A DNA stretch of 48,358 nt from Rhodobacteraceae bacterium bin131 (GTDB lineage Bacteria > Pseudomonadota > Alphaproteobacteria > Rhodobacterales > Rhodobacteraceae), in assembly GCA_002239085.1 (NCBI GenBank), contig MPNP01000014.1:1-48358 (forward strand), read 5' to 3'. Made by a program: the position numbers and the translations under genes. Below are positions 17,787 to 27,133 of the stretch, in pieces. Positions within the stretch are counted from its first letter, which is position 1; every line of letters starts with the position of its first letter. Under the pieces are notes generated by a model. The model saw only the letters and a list, made by a program, of their open reading frames with translations. It ran no database searches and was not told the origin of the DNA.

Positions 17787-19193
17787 GTGATTACAAATGA
17801 GAAAGTCAGAGGCAAACGTTTTGCTGTACTTGGTCTAGGTCGTACAGGAATGGCTACTTGCGATGCTCTCATTGCAAGTGGTGCTGAGGTTCTTGCTTGG
17901 GATGAGTCAATTCTTGCCTTAGCCAATGCTCGGAAACGCAATTTATCTGTCGTTGATTTATTTCAAGGGCACAATCTTGAAGGGTGCAATCGACTGATCA
18001 TCTCCCCGGGTATTCCTCATCTATATCCCAATCCCCATCCAATTGTTAAAGAAGCGATAAACCGAGGAATCGCTGTTGATAATGACATCGGGCTTTTTTT
18101 TGAGTTTGTAGAGGGCGAACACAAAGAACAATCTAGCCCTATGGTTATCGCCATTACTGGGACTAATGGAAAATCCACAACCACAGCACTGATTAACCAA
18201 ATATTGACTCACGCAGGTCATAAAAGTGAAGTTGCAGGAAACATTGGATGTGCAGTTTTAGGCATATCTCCTTTAGAAGAACTTGAATTTATTGTTTTAG
18301 AGGTATCATCTTACCAACTTGAGTTAGCAAGCAAGATTAATCCACAGCTGGCCATTTTTTTGAATTTGAGCCCTGATCACTTAAGCCGGCATGGTGGCCT
18401 TGGAGGTTATTTTCTTGCCAAAACCCGTCTATTTCAAGGATCGAAATTGGAAAAAGCTATAATTGGAGTTGATGAAAAGGAAGGACAATTTCTAGCAAAC
18501 ACATTACAAACGCGTCGACCTGAAGTCAGCTTAACACGAATTACAAACGGTGATAATTTTTTGTCCACTGATGATTCCTTCATAGCGGATGATAATATCC
18601 TGTCGGAGGTAATTGATATCTCGTGCAAGGAACGTCTCCAAAAGGTACACTCTCACGGGTTGCACGGGCGCCATAATCTTCAGAATGCTGCGGCTGCTTT
18701 GGTAGCCTGTCGGCACCTCGGTATTTCTGAACAAGACATCATCAGCAGTTTTAAAACATTTAAAGGCCTGCCCCATAGAAGCCAGTTAATAACTCAAATT
18801 AATGGAGTGAGTTATATTAATGATTCGAAAGCCACCAACTTTTCGAGTGCTGCAAAGTCACTCAGATCATTTTCCAATATTCATTGGTTAGCAGGTGGAT
18901 TAACAAAAGAAGAAGACTTCAAAGAACTCCGTTCTTCTCTTATAAACGTAAAGCATGGATACTTTTTTGGTCATTCAGCAAAAACATTCGCCAATCAACT
19001 TGATACGATTCCTTGTAGTGTCTATCCATCGCTTGGCGATGCGTTGAATCGAGCTAGAAGCGAAGCTGAGTCAGGTGATACGATCTTACTTGCCCCTGGG
19101 GGTGCAAGTTTTGACCAATTTAGGGATTTTGAACAGCGTGGTGACCATTTTGTTGAATTGATTATGGAGAAAAACAAAATGATTGAAAAATAA
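17787..19193 (+). CDS. murD: UDP-MurNAc-L-alanine:D-glutamate ligase
   Basis: A cytoplasmic Mur ligase adding D-Glu to UDP-MurNAc-L-Ala. An N-terminal Rossmann-like domain starts with AVLGLGRTGMATCDAL. The ATPase P-loop is GTNGKS (125-130), followed by EVAGNIG, VLEVSSYQLE, NLSPDHLSRH and the C-terminal YINDSKATN and LLAPGGASFDQF. 468 residues. The start is a GTG at 17787, four bases after mraY; no ATG lies upstream in frame. A 93-base gap with a small hairpin separates it from ftsW. Confidence 0.95.
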   Translation: MITNEKVRGKRFAVLGLGRTGMATCDALIASGAEVLAWDESILALANARKRNLSVVDLFQGHNLEGCNRLIISPGIPHLYPNPHPIVKEAINRGIAVDNDIGLFFEFVEGEHKEQSSPMVIAITGTNGKSTTTALINQILTHAGHKSEVAGNIGCAVLGISPLEELEFIVLEVSSYQLELASKINPQLAIFLNLSPDHLSRHGGLGGYFLAKTRLFQGSKLEKAIIGVDEKEGQFLANTLQTRRPEVSLTRITNGDNFLSTDDSFIADDNILSEVIDISCKERLQKVHSHGLHGRHNLQNAAAALVACRHLGISEQDIISSFKTFKGLPHRSQLITQINGVSYINDSKATNFSSAAKSLRSFSNIHWLAGGLTKEEDFKELRSSLINVKHGYFFGHSAKTFANQLDTIPCSVYPSLGDALNRARSEAESGDTILLAPGGASFDQFRDFEQRGDHFVELIMEKNKMIEK

Positions 19194-19242
19194 TTAATCA
19201 TTTGCTAGATTAATCATCAAGTCGTAAAGACAAATAATAATT

Positions 19243-19256
19243 GAGCCAAAAGGCTC
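19243..19256 (+). repeat. Small hairpin between murD and ftsW
   Basis: GAGCC-AAAA-GGCTC forms a 5-bp stem with a tetraloop in the only sizeable gap in the central part of the cluster. No T run follows, so it is unlikely to terminate. It may be an mRNA processing or stability element. Confidence 0.35.
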
Positions 19257-19286
19257 GTAAGCAGTAAAAAGTAAAAACACAGATCT

Positions 19287-20462
19287 ATGACTATCATTAC
19301 CCATGAAGTCGGTAATATAACGACATCAGAAGCGATTCTGCCCAATTGGTGGAGGGAGGTAGATCAAACCTCTTTTTTTGCCGTTGTCATCTTGTTGGTT
19401 GTTGGGTGTATTCTGAGCTTTACAGCAACGCCTCCACTCGCCGAAAGATTAGGAAAGGCACATTTTGCCCTTGCTTACAAACATGTGTTTTATGCCATAA
19501 TCAGCCTTCTTATTATGTGGTGGGTATCCACCTTGAAGCCCAAAACTGCTCGTCGATTAACATGCATAATTTTTGTCGGAGTATTTGTCGCTTTGGTAAT
19601 ATTACCCCTGATTGGAACCCAACATGGTAAAGGGTCAACACGGTGGTTATCCCTCGGATTTTATTCGTTTCAACCATCAGAATTTCTTAAACCTTCTTTA
19701 GTTGTTGTTTCAGCTTGGTTGATGTGTGGACAGTTTGATCATAATCGTCACCCAGGAGTTTTAGTATCATTTATCCTGACCTCAATTTGTGTTGCTTTGC
19801 TGATGATCCAACCAGATTTAGGGCAATCAATTACAGTTATTATCGGCTGGTCTGCTGTCTATTTTGCTGCGGGTGCTTCAATTCCCATGATTGGATTGAT
19901 ATTAGCTATCACTATTGGCTGCGGAATTCTTGCCTATATCCAATTTGATCATGTCAAAGCGCGCATCGATGCCTTTATTGAGTCCAACTTTGGTTCGCCT
20001 GACAGTAGTGGAGGTATAGCTGAACCAATGACACAAGTTGGATTTTCTCAGCAGGCGATAGGAAATGGGGGAATAGACGGGACAGGTTTGGGTAATGGTG
20101 TCGTAAAATGGTACTTACCTGACGGTCACAATGATTTTATTATTGCCGTAGCAGCTGAAGAGTTTGGGTTAATCTTTGTTCTCATAATCAGTTTGCTTTT
20201 TTTGGTGATTGGCGTTTTGACTTTAAAACGGTTGAATCAGCAAAAGGACTACTTTATGCGGTTTGCCGGAACAGGACTCATCATTACTTTTTGCGCCCAA
20301 GTGTTTATCAACCTTGCGGTCGCCGTTGAACTCTCCCCAGCCAAAGGAATGACTTTACCTTTTATTTCATATGGCGGGTCTTCATTAATGAGCGTCGGTT
20401 TAACACTGGGCCTCATCTTATGCTTTTCGCGACAACATAATAAAGCATCAATAACAGAATAA
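19287..20462 (+). CDS. ftsW: Lipid II polymerase FtsW (SEDS family)
   Basis: FtsW polymerises lipid II into septal glycan strands in the inner membrane, paired with FtsI. About ten transmembrane helices. The SEDS catalytic Asp is in QPDLGQS (D177), and STRWLSLGFYSFQPSEFLK, VGFSQQAIGNGGIDGTGLGNG, the HNDFIIAVAAEEFGL loop and LPFISYGGSSLMS are signatures. 391 residues. The ATG at 19287 comes 93 bases after murD. It ends 7 bases before murG. Confidence 0.95.
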   Translation: MTIITHEVGNITTSEAILPNWWREVDQTSFFAVVILLVVGCILSFTATPPLAERLGKAHFALAYKHVFYAIISLLIMWWVSTLKPKTARRLTCIIFVGVFVALVILPLIGTQHGKGSTRWLSLGFYSFQPSEFLKPSLVVVSAWLMCGQFDHNRHPGVLVSFILTSICVALLMIQPDLGQSITVIIGWSAVYFAAGASIPMIGLILAITIGCGILAYIQFDHVKARIDAFIESNFGSPDSSGGIAEPMTQVGFSQQAIGNGGIDGTGLGNGVVKWYLPDGHNDFIIAVAAEEFGLIFVLIISLLFLVIGVLTLKRLNQQKDYFMRFAGTGLIITFCAQVFINLAVAVELSPAKGMTLPFISYGGSSLMSVGLTLGLILCFSRQHNKASITE

Positions 20463-20469
20463 TCGTCGT

Positions 20470-21594
20470 ATGAAACGGGATCCACAAAAACCCAGCACTC
20501 TTAATCCACTTGTCGTTCTCGCGACGGGTGGTACTGGTGGACATATATTCCCCGCCCAAGCACTCGCTCAGGAGATGCTTTTACGGGATTGGCGCGTTGC
20601 TTTTTTGATTGATAAGCGCGCCGAGAAATTTGCAGCTCAATTTCCAGCGCCGAGCAATTGGGAGATTATTCCCGTGGCGACAATCACCCAAGGCGCTTAT
20701 TTAAAGCGATTGGTTGCTCCCTTAATGATGGGATTGGGTGTCATTAAGGTACTGATAAAATTTATTGTGAATCGACCGAGTGCTGTAGTAGGCTTTGGCA
20801 GCTATGTCTCCTTACCGCCATTAATTGGTGCCCTATTACTGAAAATACCGAGTGTTATTCATGAACAAAACAGTACAATGGGGAAAGTCAACAGATTAAT
20901 GGCTTCACGCGTCAGTCGAATCGCTAGCGGTTCAAACTCACCCAACTTTCCGAACACAATAAAATGGCACCAAACTGGTAACCCAATTCGTCGCGAAATA
21001 ATCGATAAAATTCCGCCTCAATACAGTTTAGTAGCAAATGAAAGGATTGAAATTTTAGTCGTTGGTGGAAGCCAAGGTGCGAGCAAGTTTGATATGGTTA
21101 TTCCCGAAGGGATTATGCAACTTCCATCTGATATGTTGCCACGGATTAGCATAACCCAACAAGTGAGGCCTGATAAACTTACCCAAGTCGAAAACCTCTA
21201 TAACGGAATCGGTTTAAAGAACCACATAAAGCCGTTTTTTAGTGACCTCCCCACCTTGATGGCTAAGGCTCATCTTGTTATTGCCCGGGCCGGAGCCTCT
21301 ACTATTGCTGAAATTACGGCGATGGGTCTTCCTTCAATTCTTATTCCATTTGCTGCTGCAGCCAATGATCATCAGGCGACCAACGCGAAAACACTTGAGA
21401 CAGCGGGAGCGGCATTGGTTATAACAGAAAATAATTTTACCCCTGATTTCTTCGCAGTCAAATTACAAGAGTTACTGAATAATCCCGACCAAATACGAAA
21501 CATGGCAGAGGTCAGTAAAAGTTTATCAACACTTAATGCCGCAAAGCATCTAGCAGATTTAGTTGAAGACATAGTTAAAAAGGAAGGTGTATGA
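20470..21594 (+). CDS. murG: UDP-GlcNAc:lipid I N-acetylglucosaminyltransferase
   Basis: A peripheral inner-membrane GT28 glycosyltransferase that converts lipid I to lipid II on the cytoplasmic face. The N-terminal glycine-rich loop [12 protein letters not shown] (18-29) binds the acceptor; [11 protein letters not shown] and [12 protein letters not shown] follow. The C-terminal half has [19 protein letters not shown] and [14 protein letters not shown] for UDP-GlcNAc. 374 residues. ATG start at 20470; its TGA overlaps the murC ATG (ATGA at 21591-21594). Confidence 0.95.
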   Translation: MKRDPQKPSTLNPLVVLATGGTGGHIFPAQALAQEMLLRDWRVAFLIDKRAEKFAAQFPAPSNWEIIPVATITQGAYLKRLVAPLMMGLGVIKVLIKFIVNRPSAVVGFGSYVSLPPLIGALLLKIPSVIHEQNSTMGKVNRLMASRVSRIASGSNSPNFPNTIKWHQTGNPIRREIIDKIPPQYSLVANERIEILVVGGSQGASKFDMVIPEGIMQLPSDMLPRISITQQVRPDKLTQVENLYNGIGLKNHIKPFFSDLPTLMAKAHLVIARAGASTIAEITAMGLPSILIPFAAAANDHQATNAKTLETAGAALVITENNFTPDFFAVKLQELLNNPDQIRNMAEVSKSLSTLNAAKHLADLVEDIVKKEGV

Positions 21595-22994
21595 ATCCAG
21601 CAACAAAGTTCCCCGATACAGTCGGAATCATTCATTTTATTGGTATCGGCGGTATGGGAATGTCGGGGATAGCCGAGGTTCTTCTGAATCTTGGATATTC
21701 CGTTCAGGGAAGCGATTTAGCTTCAACCAAGCTCACCCAGAGACTGGCAGAGTTGGGTGCTAAAATATTTTTAGGACAATCCCCCGATAATATCGGTAAC
21801 AGCTCAGTTGTCGTTGTGTCATCGGCGATTCAAAAAAACAATCCAGAATTAGTTAAAGCCCGTGACCTTGGTCTACCCATTGTAAAGCGGGCCGAGATGC
21901 TTGGAGAATTAATGCGACTCCGCTCAAATGTTGCTGTCGCAGGTACGCATGGAAAGACAACAACGACAACTATAGTCGCGACGCTTCTCGAAAAGGCAGG
22001 ATTTGATCCCACTGTTATCAATGGAGGGATCATTCATGCGTATGGGTCCAATGCATATAAAGGTGAAGGCGATTGGATGGTGGTTGAAGCTGATGAGAGC
22101 GATGGAACGTTTCTTAAACTTCCAGCAACCATCGCCATTGTTACCAATATTGATCCCGAGCATATGGATTTTTATCACTCCATTGATAACTTACGAAGCA
22201 CATTTCGTACCTTTGTTTCAAATATCCCATTTTACGGGTTTGCGGTGTGTTGCACGGATAATGCAGAAGTTAAATCTCTCACGGAAGACATCAGCGACAG
22301 AAGAATTATTACCTACGGATTTAATGACCAAGCCGATGTACAAATTAAATATCATGGCTTCCAAGAGGGGCGAGCATCATTCAGTGCGAATTTGATACAA
22401 GGTGAAGAGACATACCATCATTTTACGTTTCCAATGCCTGGTGAACACAACGTTTCTAACGCCGTGGCATCAATTATTGTGGCTTACAATTTAGGAGTCC
22501 CTCTTGACACAATCGTTGAAGCCTTGAAAGGATTCAAAGGAGTCAATCGTCGCTTTACAAAAGTTGGTAATGTTAATGGTATAGAAATCATTGATGACTA
22601 TGGGCATCATCCCGCTGAAATAAGAGCCGTACTAAAAGCAGCAAGGCAGCAAACTAAGGGAAGGATTTTTGCCATTCATCAACCCCATCGCTACACCCGA
22701 TTACATGATCTTTTTGATGATTTCTGTGCTTGTTTTGATGAGGCTGACTTTGTCGGCATCACGGATGTGTATGCTGCAGGAGAGAAAAAAATTAATGGTT
22801 CGGATAAACAGTCACTGGTGGAAGGGCTTATTGACCAAGGTCATCCGAATGCCAAAGCAATCGACAATCCTAAAAAATTGGCTGAATATATCAAGAATCA
22901 TGCTTCAGAGGGCGATTTGATTTTATGTCTAGGTGCCGGTTCAATTACGAATTGGGCACACCAACTTCCTCAACTTATTGCTTCCGTGAAATGA
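21591..22994 (+). CDS. murC: UDP-MurNAc:L-alanine ligase
   Basis: The first Mur ligase, adding L-Ala to UDP-MurNAc in the cytoplasm. The N-terminal Rossmann motif is [15 protein letters not shown], the P-loop GTHGKTT (118-124), then [31 protein letters not shown] and [10 protein letters not shown], all expected. 467 residues. It overlaps murG upstream and murB downstream by ATGA, so its translation is probably coupled to both. Confidence 0.95.
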   Translation: MNPATKFPDTVGIIHFIGIGGMGMSGIAEVLLNLGYSVQGSDLASTKLTQRLAELGAKIFLGQSPDNIGNSSVVVVSSAIQKNNPELVKARDLGLPIVKRAEMLGELMRLRSNVAVAGTHGKTTTTTIVATLLEKAGFDPTVINGGIIHAYGSNAYKGEGDWMVVEADESDGTFLKLPATIAIVTNIDPEHMDFYHSIDNLRSTFRTFVSNIPFYGFAVCCTDNAEVKSLTEDISDRRIITYGFNDQADVQIKYHGFQEGRASFSANLIQGEETYHHFTFPMPGEHNVSNAVASIIVAYNLGVPLDTIVEALKGFKGVNRRFTKVGNVNGIEIIDDYGHHPAEIRAVLKAARQQTKGRIFAIHQPHRYTRLHDLFDDFCACFDEADFVGITDVYAAGEKKINGSDKQSLVEGLIDQGHPNAKAIDNPKKLAEYIKNHASEGDLILCLGAGSITNWAHQLPQLIASVK

Positions 22995-23968
22995 CCATCA
23001 CCCATTATTACCCATTCAATTCTGATGACCTCTCGGTGTTGAAGGGTCAATTAAAAAAAGATTCACCCATCGGAAAAATCTGTTGGCTTGGAGTCGGTGG
23101 AAAATCGGATTGGCTGTACCAACCGAGTGGATTGGATGATTTGAGACAATTTCTCCAATTACTTGATGAAGATTCACCATTAATCGTTATCGGTGCAGGT
23201 TCTAATCTAATTGTCAGAGACGGTGGAGTTCGAGGTGTCGTCATCAGGCTTGGCAAACCGTTTAGCAACATTCAGATAGAAGATTGTCGTATTCGTACAG
23301 GGGGATTTACCAAAGACGCATTGGTAGCGACTAAGGCTGCGGAAAAGGGGATTGATCTCACCTTTTTACGAACCATTCCGGGAACTCTAGGCGGAGCCGT
23401 TAGAATGAATGCGGGGTGCTACGGATCTTATCTTGCTGACCATTTTGTTGAAGCCACTGTTGTCATGCGAGATGGGTCACTTAAAGTCATCGAAAAGGAT
23501 GCATGTAACTTTGGTTATCGCCACTGTGACTTGCCACCTGATGCAATCATTGTCGAAGTGGTTCTTGAAGCTCCCAAAGATTCCGTTGAAGCTCTACAAA
23601 CTAAGTTGAAAAAGTTTCTGGAACGGCGGAGTGAATCGCAACCAACTGGTACAAAAACGGCAGGGTCAGCATTTCGCAATCCCGCAGGATATTCATCAAC
23701 GTGGGAAGATAATGATAACCATGAACTGAAAGCCTGGAAACTTATTGATGAAGTGGGTTTGCGAGGTGCAAAGTATGGTGACGCTCAAGTGTCAACTAAA
23801 CATCCAAATTTTCTTGTTAATACCAACAAGGCCAGCGCGTATCAGATTGAAAAACTAGGTGAGATAGTCCGCCGAAAAGTGTTTGATAAAAAGAATATTG
23901 TTCTTGAATGGGAAATCATTCGTCTCGGTGAATTCGACGGCCAAATTGTAGAGGAGTTTACCAGATGA
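22991..23968 (+). CDS. murB: UDP-N-acetylenolpyruvoylglucosamine reductase
   Basis: An FAD- and NADPH-dependent reductase making UDP-MurNAc. The FAD-binding segments are [33 protein letters not shown] and [19 protein letters not shown]; a C-terminal domain carries [10 protein letters not shown] and [14 protein letters not shown] take the ATG at 22991, which overlaps the murC stop by ATGA and gives 325 residues beginning [10 protein letters not shown] longer ORF from 22925 would lie inside murC and adds non-conserved residues. It overlaps ddl by ATGA. Confidence 0.94.
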   Translation: MTITHYYPFNSDDLSVLKGQLKKDSPIGKICWLGVGGKSDWLYQPSGLDDLRQFLQLLDEDSPLIVIGAGSNLIVRDGGVRGVVIRLGKPFSNIQIEDCRIRTGGFTKDALVATKAAEKGIDLTFLRTIPGTLGGAVRMNAGCYGSYLADHFVEATVVMRDGSLKVIEKDACNFGYRHCDLPPDAIIVEVVLEAPKDSVEALQTKLKKFLERRSESQPTGTKTAGSAFRNPAGYSSTWEDNDNHELKAWKLIDEVGLRGAKYGDAQVSTKHPNFLVNTNKASAYQIEKLGEIVRRKVFDKKNIVLEWEIIRLGEFDGQIVEEFTR

Positions 23969-24876
23969 CCGAAATTGTTAGTTCCAAAGTGGCCGTAATT
24001 AAAGGCGGAAAATCCCTGGAAAGGGATGTATCATTGGTTACCGGGGAAGAATGTGCGACTGCCTTGCGTGATGAAGGATATGAAGTTTTAGAGATAGATG
24101 CCGATCTTGACCTTGCTGAAGAACTGTCTCTCATCAAACCTGATGTTGTATTTAATGCCCTGCATGGGCGATGGGGTGAAGACGGATGTGTCCAAGGAAT
24201 TCTTGAGTGGTTACGCATTCCCTATACGCATTCTGGTGTTTTAGCATCATCTTTAGCTATGAATAAGCAGTATTCAAAACAGGTTTTTAAGCAATTTAAG
24301 TTGCCGATTGCCAATTCACAAATCATATCAACCGAGGATATTAAAACAGGGTTGGAACTTAAACTGCCTTATGTGATTAAACCAACCTGTGAGGGCTCAT
24401 CCTTAGGAGTTCAAATCATTTCCAAAGTTAATCAAGATTTGGATATCAATGTATTTGATATGGGCATGGTGATGGCTGAAGACTATATTCCCGGACGAGA
24501 GTTATCAGCAAGTGTTCTTGATAATCAAGCTCTATCACTAGGCGAAATTATTACTGATAATTGGTATGATTATGAAGCAAAATACACCAAAGGAATGACT
24601 AGCATAGAGATCCCCGCTAAAATCCCTGATGATGTGGCTGATAGGTGCCTCGAATATGCACTTATAGCTCACCAAGGACTTGGGTGTAAGGGCTTATCCA
24701 GGACTGATTTTCGATGGGATGACCGTAAAGGTGTGGATGGCTTAGTCATTCTAGAGACAAACACACAACCTGGAATGACACCAGTATCGCAAGCCCCTAA
24801 ACATGCCCAAGTCAAAAATATTGGCTTTGGTGAACTTTGTCGGAGGTTGGTTGAAGGAGCATCATGCAATCGGTGA
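23965..24876 (+). CDS. ddl: D-alanine--D-alanine ligase
   Basis: An ATP-grasp ligase making the D-Ala-D-Ala used by MurF. Seen: VIKGGKSLERDVSLVTG at the N-terminus (normally GG.S.ER.VSL), NALHGRWGEDGCVQGILE, YTHSGVLASSLAMNK, VIKPTCEGSSLGV in the ATP-grasp core and LETNTQPGMTPVSQAPK with the metal ligands. 303 residues, usual length. ATG start inside the murB stop codon. It ends 30 bases before ftsQ. Confidence 0.95.
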   Translation: MTEIVSSKVAVIKGGKSLERDVSLVTGEECATALRDEGYEVLEIDADLDLAEELSLIKPDVVFNALHGRWGEDGCVQGILEWLRIPYTHSGVLASSLAMNKQYSKQVFKQFKLPIANSQIISTEDIKTGLELKLPYVIKPTCEGSSLGVQIISKVNQDLDINVFDMGMVMAEDYIPGRELSASVLDNQALSLGEIITDNWYDYEAKYTKGMTSIEIPAKIPDDVADRCLEYALIAHQGLGCKGLSRTDFRWDDRKGVDGLVILETNTQPGMTPVSQAPKHAQVKNIGFGELCRRLVEGASCNR

Positions 24877-24906
24877 AACAATTGGGATGGTTAAATATTA
24901 TTGTGA

Positions 24907-25686
24907 GTGAAAATGGTTCTTAACCTCACAAATCGTCGACATCTCGTACTCTTGTTCGGAACCCTTGTATTGGTTGGGGCTTTAGCACTTGCAGTCTATA
25001 AGTACGATTTACCAAAGTTCTTAACGCAAATTGATTTTGATTTTGTTGAATCGTTCCAAAATCTAACCGGAGATGACTACTTCAGGGTCAATAGGGTTGA
25101 AATTAAAGGTGCCAGCGAAAAACTGGCAAGTGAAATTTCAGTTTATCTTACGGATGTTTTATTACAAGCCAATCTACAGGTTCTTAATATTGACCTTGAA
25201 GCAATTCATGGATGGCTTATCAATCAACCAATTATTGCTAAGGCAAATGTAACCATTGGGGAATCTGGCTTGCTGCAAGTTATAGTTACGGAGAGGTTGC
25301 CCCAAGTGCTCTGGTATAACAGAGGTGAATATTCATTACTTGATAGCGACGGGGTGGTTTTAGCCTCAGGCTTAGCAAGAGATGATTATCCAGAGTTCTT
25401 CGTTATGACTGGTCAAGGAGCTCATGAAAAAGTACCTGAGATCATATCATTAACTCAAGTTTCGCCTGAAATCAGTCACATGATACAAGGCTTTATTCGA
25501 GTAGGAAAAAGACGTTGGGATATCATTCTGGATCATAATCGAACAATTAAGTTACCGGAGGTACAACCCTTAGAGGCTTTAGTCAGACTCCGAACATTGG
25601 ATAATTCAAGCCAAATATTGAGACGGGATCTGGCCGTAGTAGATTTGAGAATTCCCCATCGGACTTACGTAAGATTAAACAAATAA
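24907..25686 (+). CDS. ftsQ: Cell division protein FtsQ
   Basis: A bitopic divisome protein, with FtsL and FtsB part of the complex controlling septal synthesis. A short basic cytoplasmic tail precedes one transmembrane helix (about residues 13-30). The POTRA domain starts at FRVNRVEIKGASE, and the FtsQ domain includes VTERLPQVLWYNRGEYSLLDSDG and ends RRDLAVVDLRIPHRTYVRL, the usual FtsQ end. 259 residues, slightly short because the cytoplasmic tail is only about a dozen residues. The start is GTG 24907 or ATG 24913. Position between ddl and ftsA is canonical. Confidence 0.92.
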   Translation: MKMVLNLTNRRHLVLLFGTLVLVGALALAVYKYDLPKFLTQIDFDFVESFQNLTGDDYFRVNRVEIKGASEKLASEISVYLTDVLLQANLQVLNIDLEAIHGWLINQPIIAKANVTIGESGLLQVIVTERLPQVLWYNRGEYSLLDSDGVVLASGLARDDYPEFFVMTGQGAHEKVPEIISLTQVSPEISHMIQGFIRVGKRRWDIILDHNRTIKLPEVQPLEALVRLRTLDNSSQILRRDLAVVDLRIPHRTYVRLNK

Positions 25687-25708
25687 ATTAGGTACCAGAA
25701 GATCAATA

Positions 25709-27046
25709 ATGAAAAATGAGGCAGAAAAAGCGTTTGAGTTCCATCTCAAGATGAGAGGCAATCTCAATGAGGCTATGAAACTTGGTCATATCCTTGTCCT
25801 TGATATTGGGTCCTTAAAAATTTGTTCTGCAATCATTGAGTACGGGCATCATCCACAACATCACAAGCTCCGAAAGGGAATGTTTGCCAAAGGATTTGGA
25901 TGCAAAATTAATGGCTTCTTTTATTCCAAATCAAGAGGGATAAGCAATGGTGAAATAGTTGACGTAAAAGAAGCCGCGTCAGCAATTTCAGAAAACATCA
26001 ATCACACCTTAAATGAGGCGCAACAAGCTTGCCCCTATGTGCTTATCAGTTATTCGGGGGAAGTTCTGAGCTCACAGATTTACCGTGGGTCCGTTGAGCT
26101 TGATAGCCAAATAGTATCAGAGTTTCATATTGCTCGAGCAATTAATAATTGTCGTATTTCAGGCTTGATTAAGGGCCAAGAATTCCTCCATGCCCACCCA
26201 GTCAATTTTTCCATTGACCAACGTAAGGGAATGCTTGACCCAAGGGGCAAGAGCGGTAACCGATTAGCAGTTGATGTTCATGCAATTACAGTTGGAGCCA
26301 ATGCGATTGAGGCCATCTATGAAACCATCAATCTTTGCGGCCTTAAGCTTGCTGGAATACACTCTGAAGCTTACGCCTCTGGCTTATCCACCCTAGTAGA
26401 ACACGAGCAGGAAATAGGAACGGTGATAGTGAATATCGGGCACAGTGTAACGAGTATCGGTGGTTTTAATCGCAAACATATGCTCTTTACTGATTCGATT
26501 CCGATTGGGTCGGGACATATTACCTATGATATTTGTGAAGCCTTTTCAGTTTCCGAGGAGCAAGCTGAATATTGGAAAATTCTCTATGGTGGTGTCTTTG
26601 CGACACCAGCCGATGACAAAGTGATATGTCGGAGTCAAGATGGTTATCAAGACCCGGTCATTTCCAAAGCCCATCTCATTGGCGTAATTTATCCTCGCGT
26701 GGAAGAAATCCTTGAACATCTGAGCATTGTATTGCAGTCATTTCAGTGGGGTCAACCGGGCAGCCAGCAAATTGTATTTACGGGGGGGGGTAGTCTCTTG
26801 ACCGGATTTGATGATTTGATTAGAGAAAAATTTGGGCACGGGATAAGAATAGGGCGCCCAGTTCAGTTGACCGGTTTTCCGGCGGCTTCGCTTGCCCCAC
26901 CAATATCATCCTTAATTGGGTTATGCTTACTCGTTACCCAACCACAAGATGAGGTGTGGGACTTCATTAAATTTGATGAATACCCACCAAGTACTTTTGT
27001 TGGGCAAATCACGGAGTTTCTGACGTGGTTACAAAAAGAGTGGTAA
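25709..27046 (+). CDS. ftsA: Cell division protein FtsA (divergent)
   Basis: An actin-like membrane tether for FtsZ. The phosphate-1 segment is VLDIGSLKICSAI (about 30-42), and the 1C domain and TVGANAIEAI follow. The phosphate-2 loop reads VNIGHSVTSIGGF (241-253), whereas FtsA normally has Asp where N242 stands. VFTGGGSLLTGFDDL is the adenosine segment. A C-terminal amphipathic helix (FVGQITEFLTWLQKEW) serves as membrane anchor. 445 residues with an N-terminal extension of about 25. Overall it is more divergent than its neighbours. The triple glycine is encoded by a run of nine G (26782-26790). ftsZ follows after 87 bases. Confidence 0.9.
   Translation: MKNEAEKAFEFHLKMRGNLNEAMKLGHILVLDIGSLKICSAIIEYGHHPQHHKLRKGMFAKGFGCKINGFFYSKSRGISNGEIVDVKEAASAISENINHTLNEAQQACPYVLISYSGEVLSSQIYRGSVELDSQIVSEFHIARAINNCRISGLIKGQEFLHAHPVNFSIDQRKGMLDPRGKSGNRLAVDVHAITVGANAIEAIYETINLCGLKLAGIHSEAYASGLSTLVEHEQEIGTVIVNIGHSVTSIGGFNRKHMLFTDSIPIGSGHITYDICEAFSVSEEQAEYWKILYGGVFATPADDKVICRSQDGYQDPVISKAHLIGVIYPRVEEILEHLSIVLQSFQWGQPGSQQIVFTGGGSLLTGFDDLIREKFGHGIRIGRPVQLTGFPAASLAPPISSLIGLCLLVTQPQDEVWDFIKFDEYPPSTFVGQITEFLTWLQKEW
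26782..26790 (+). repeat. G9 homopolymer inside ftsA
   Basis: Nine consecutive G encode the end of Thr358 and three glycines in the conserved TGGGSLL motif of FtsA. The count given keeps the frame. Synonymous codons could have broken the run, and such tracts are prone to slippage. Confidence 0.9.
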
Positions 27047-27133
27047 AAATTAATTTTCACTTGCTTTTTCTGAATAACAATGTAATTATTATAAAAAATT
27101 GAGCAGTCAAAAATAAATAAAAGGAATATAAAA

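Noticed and set aside
22925-22990. Longer murB start inside murC
   Set aside because: It adds non-conserved residues; the ATGA overlap at 22991 matches the style of the neighbouring junctions.
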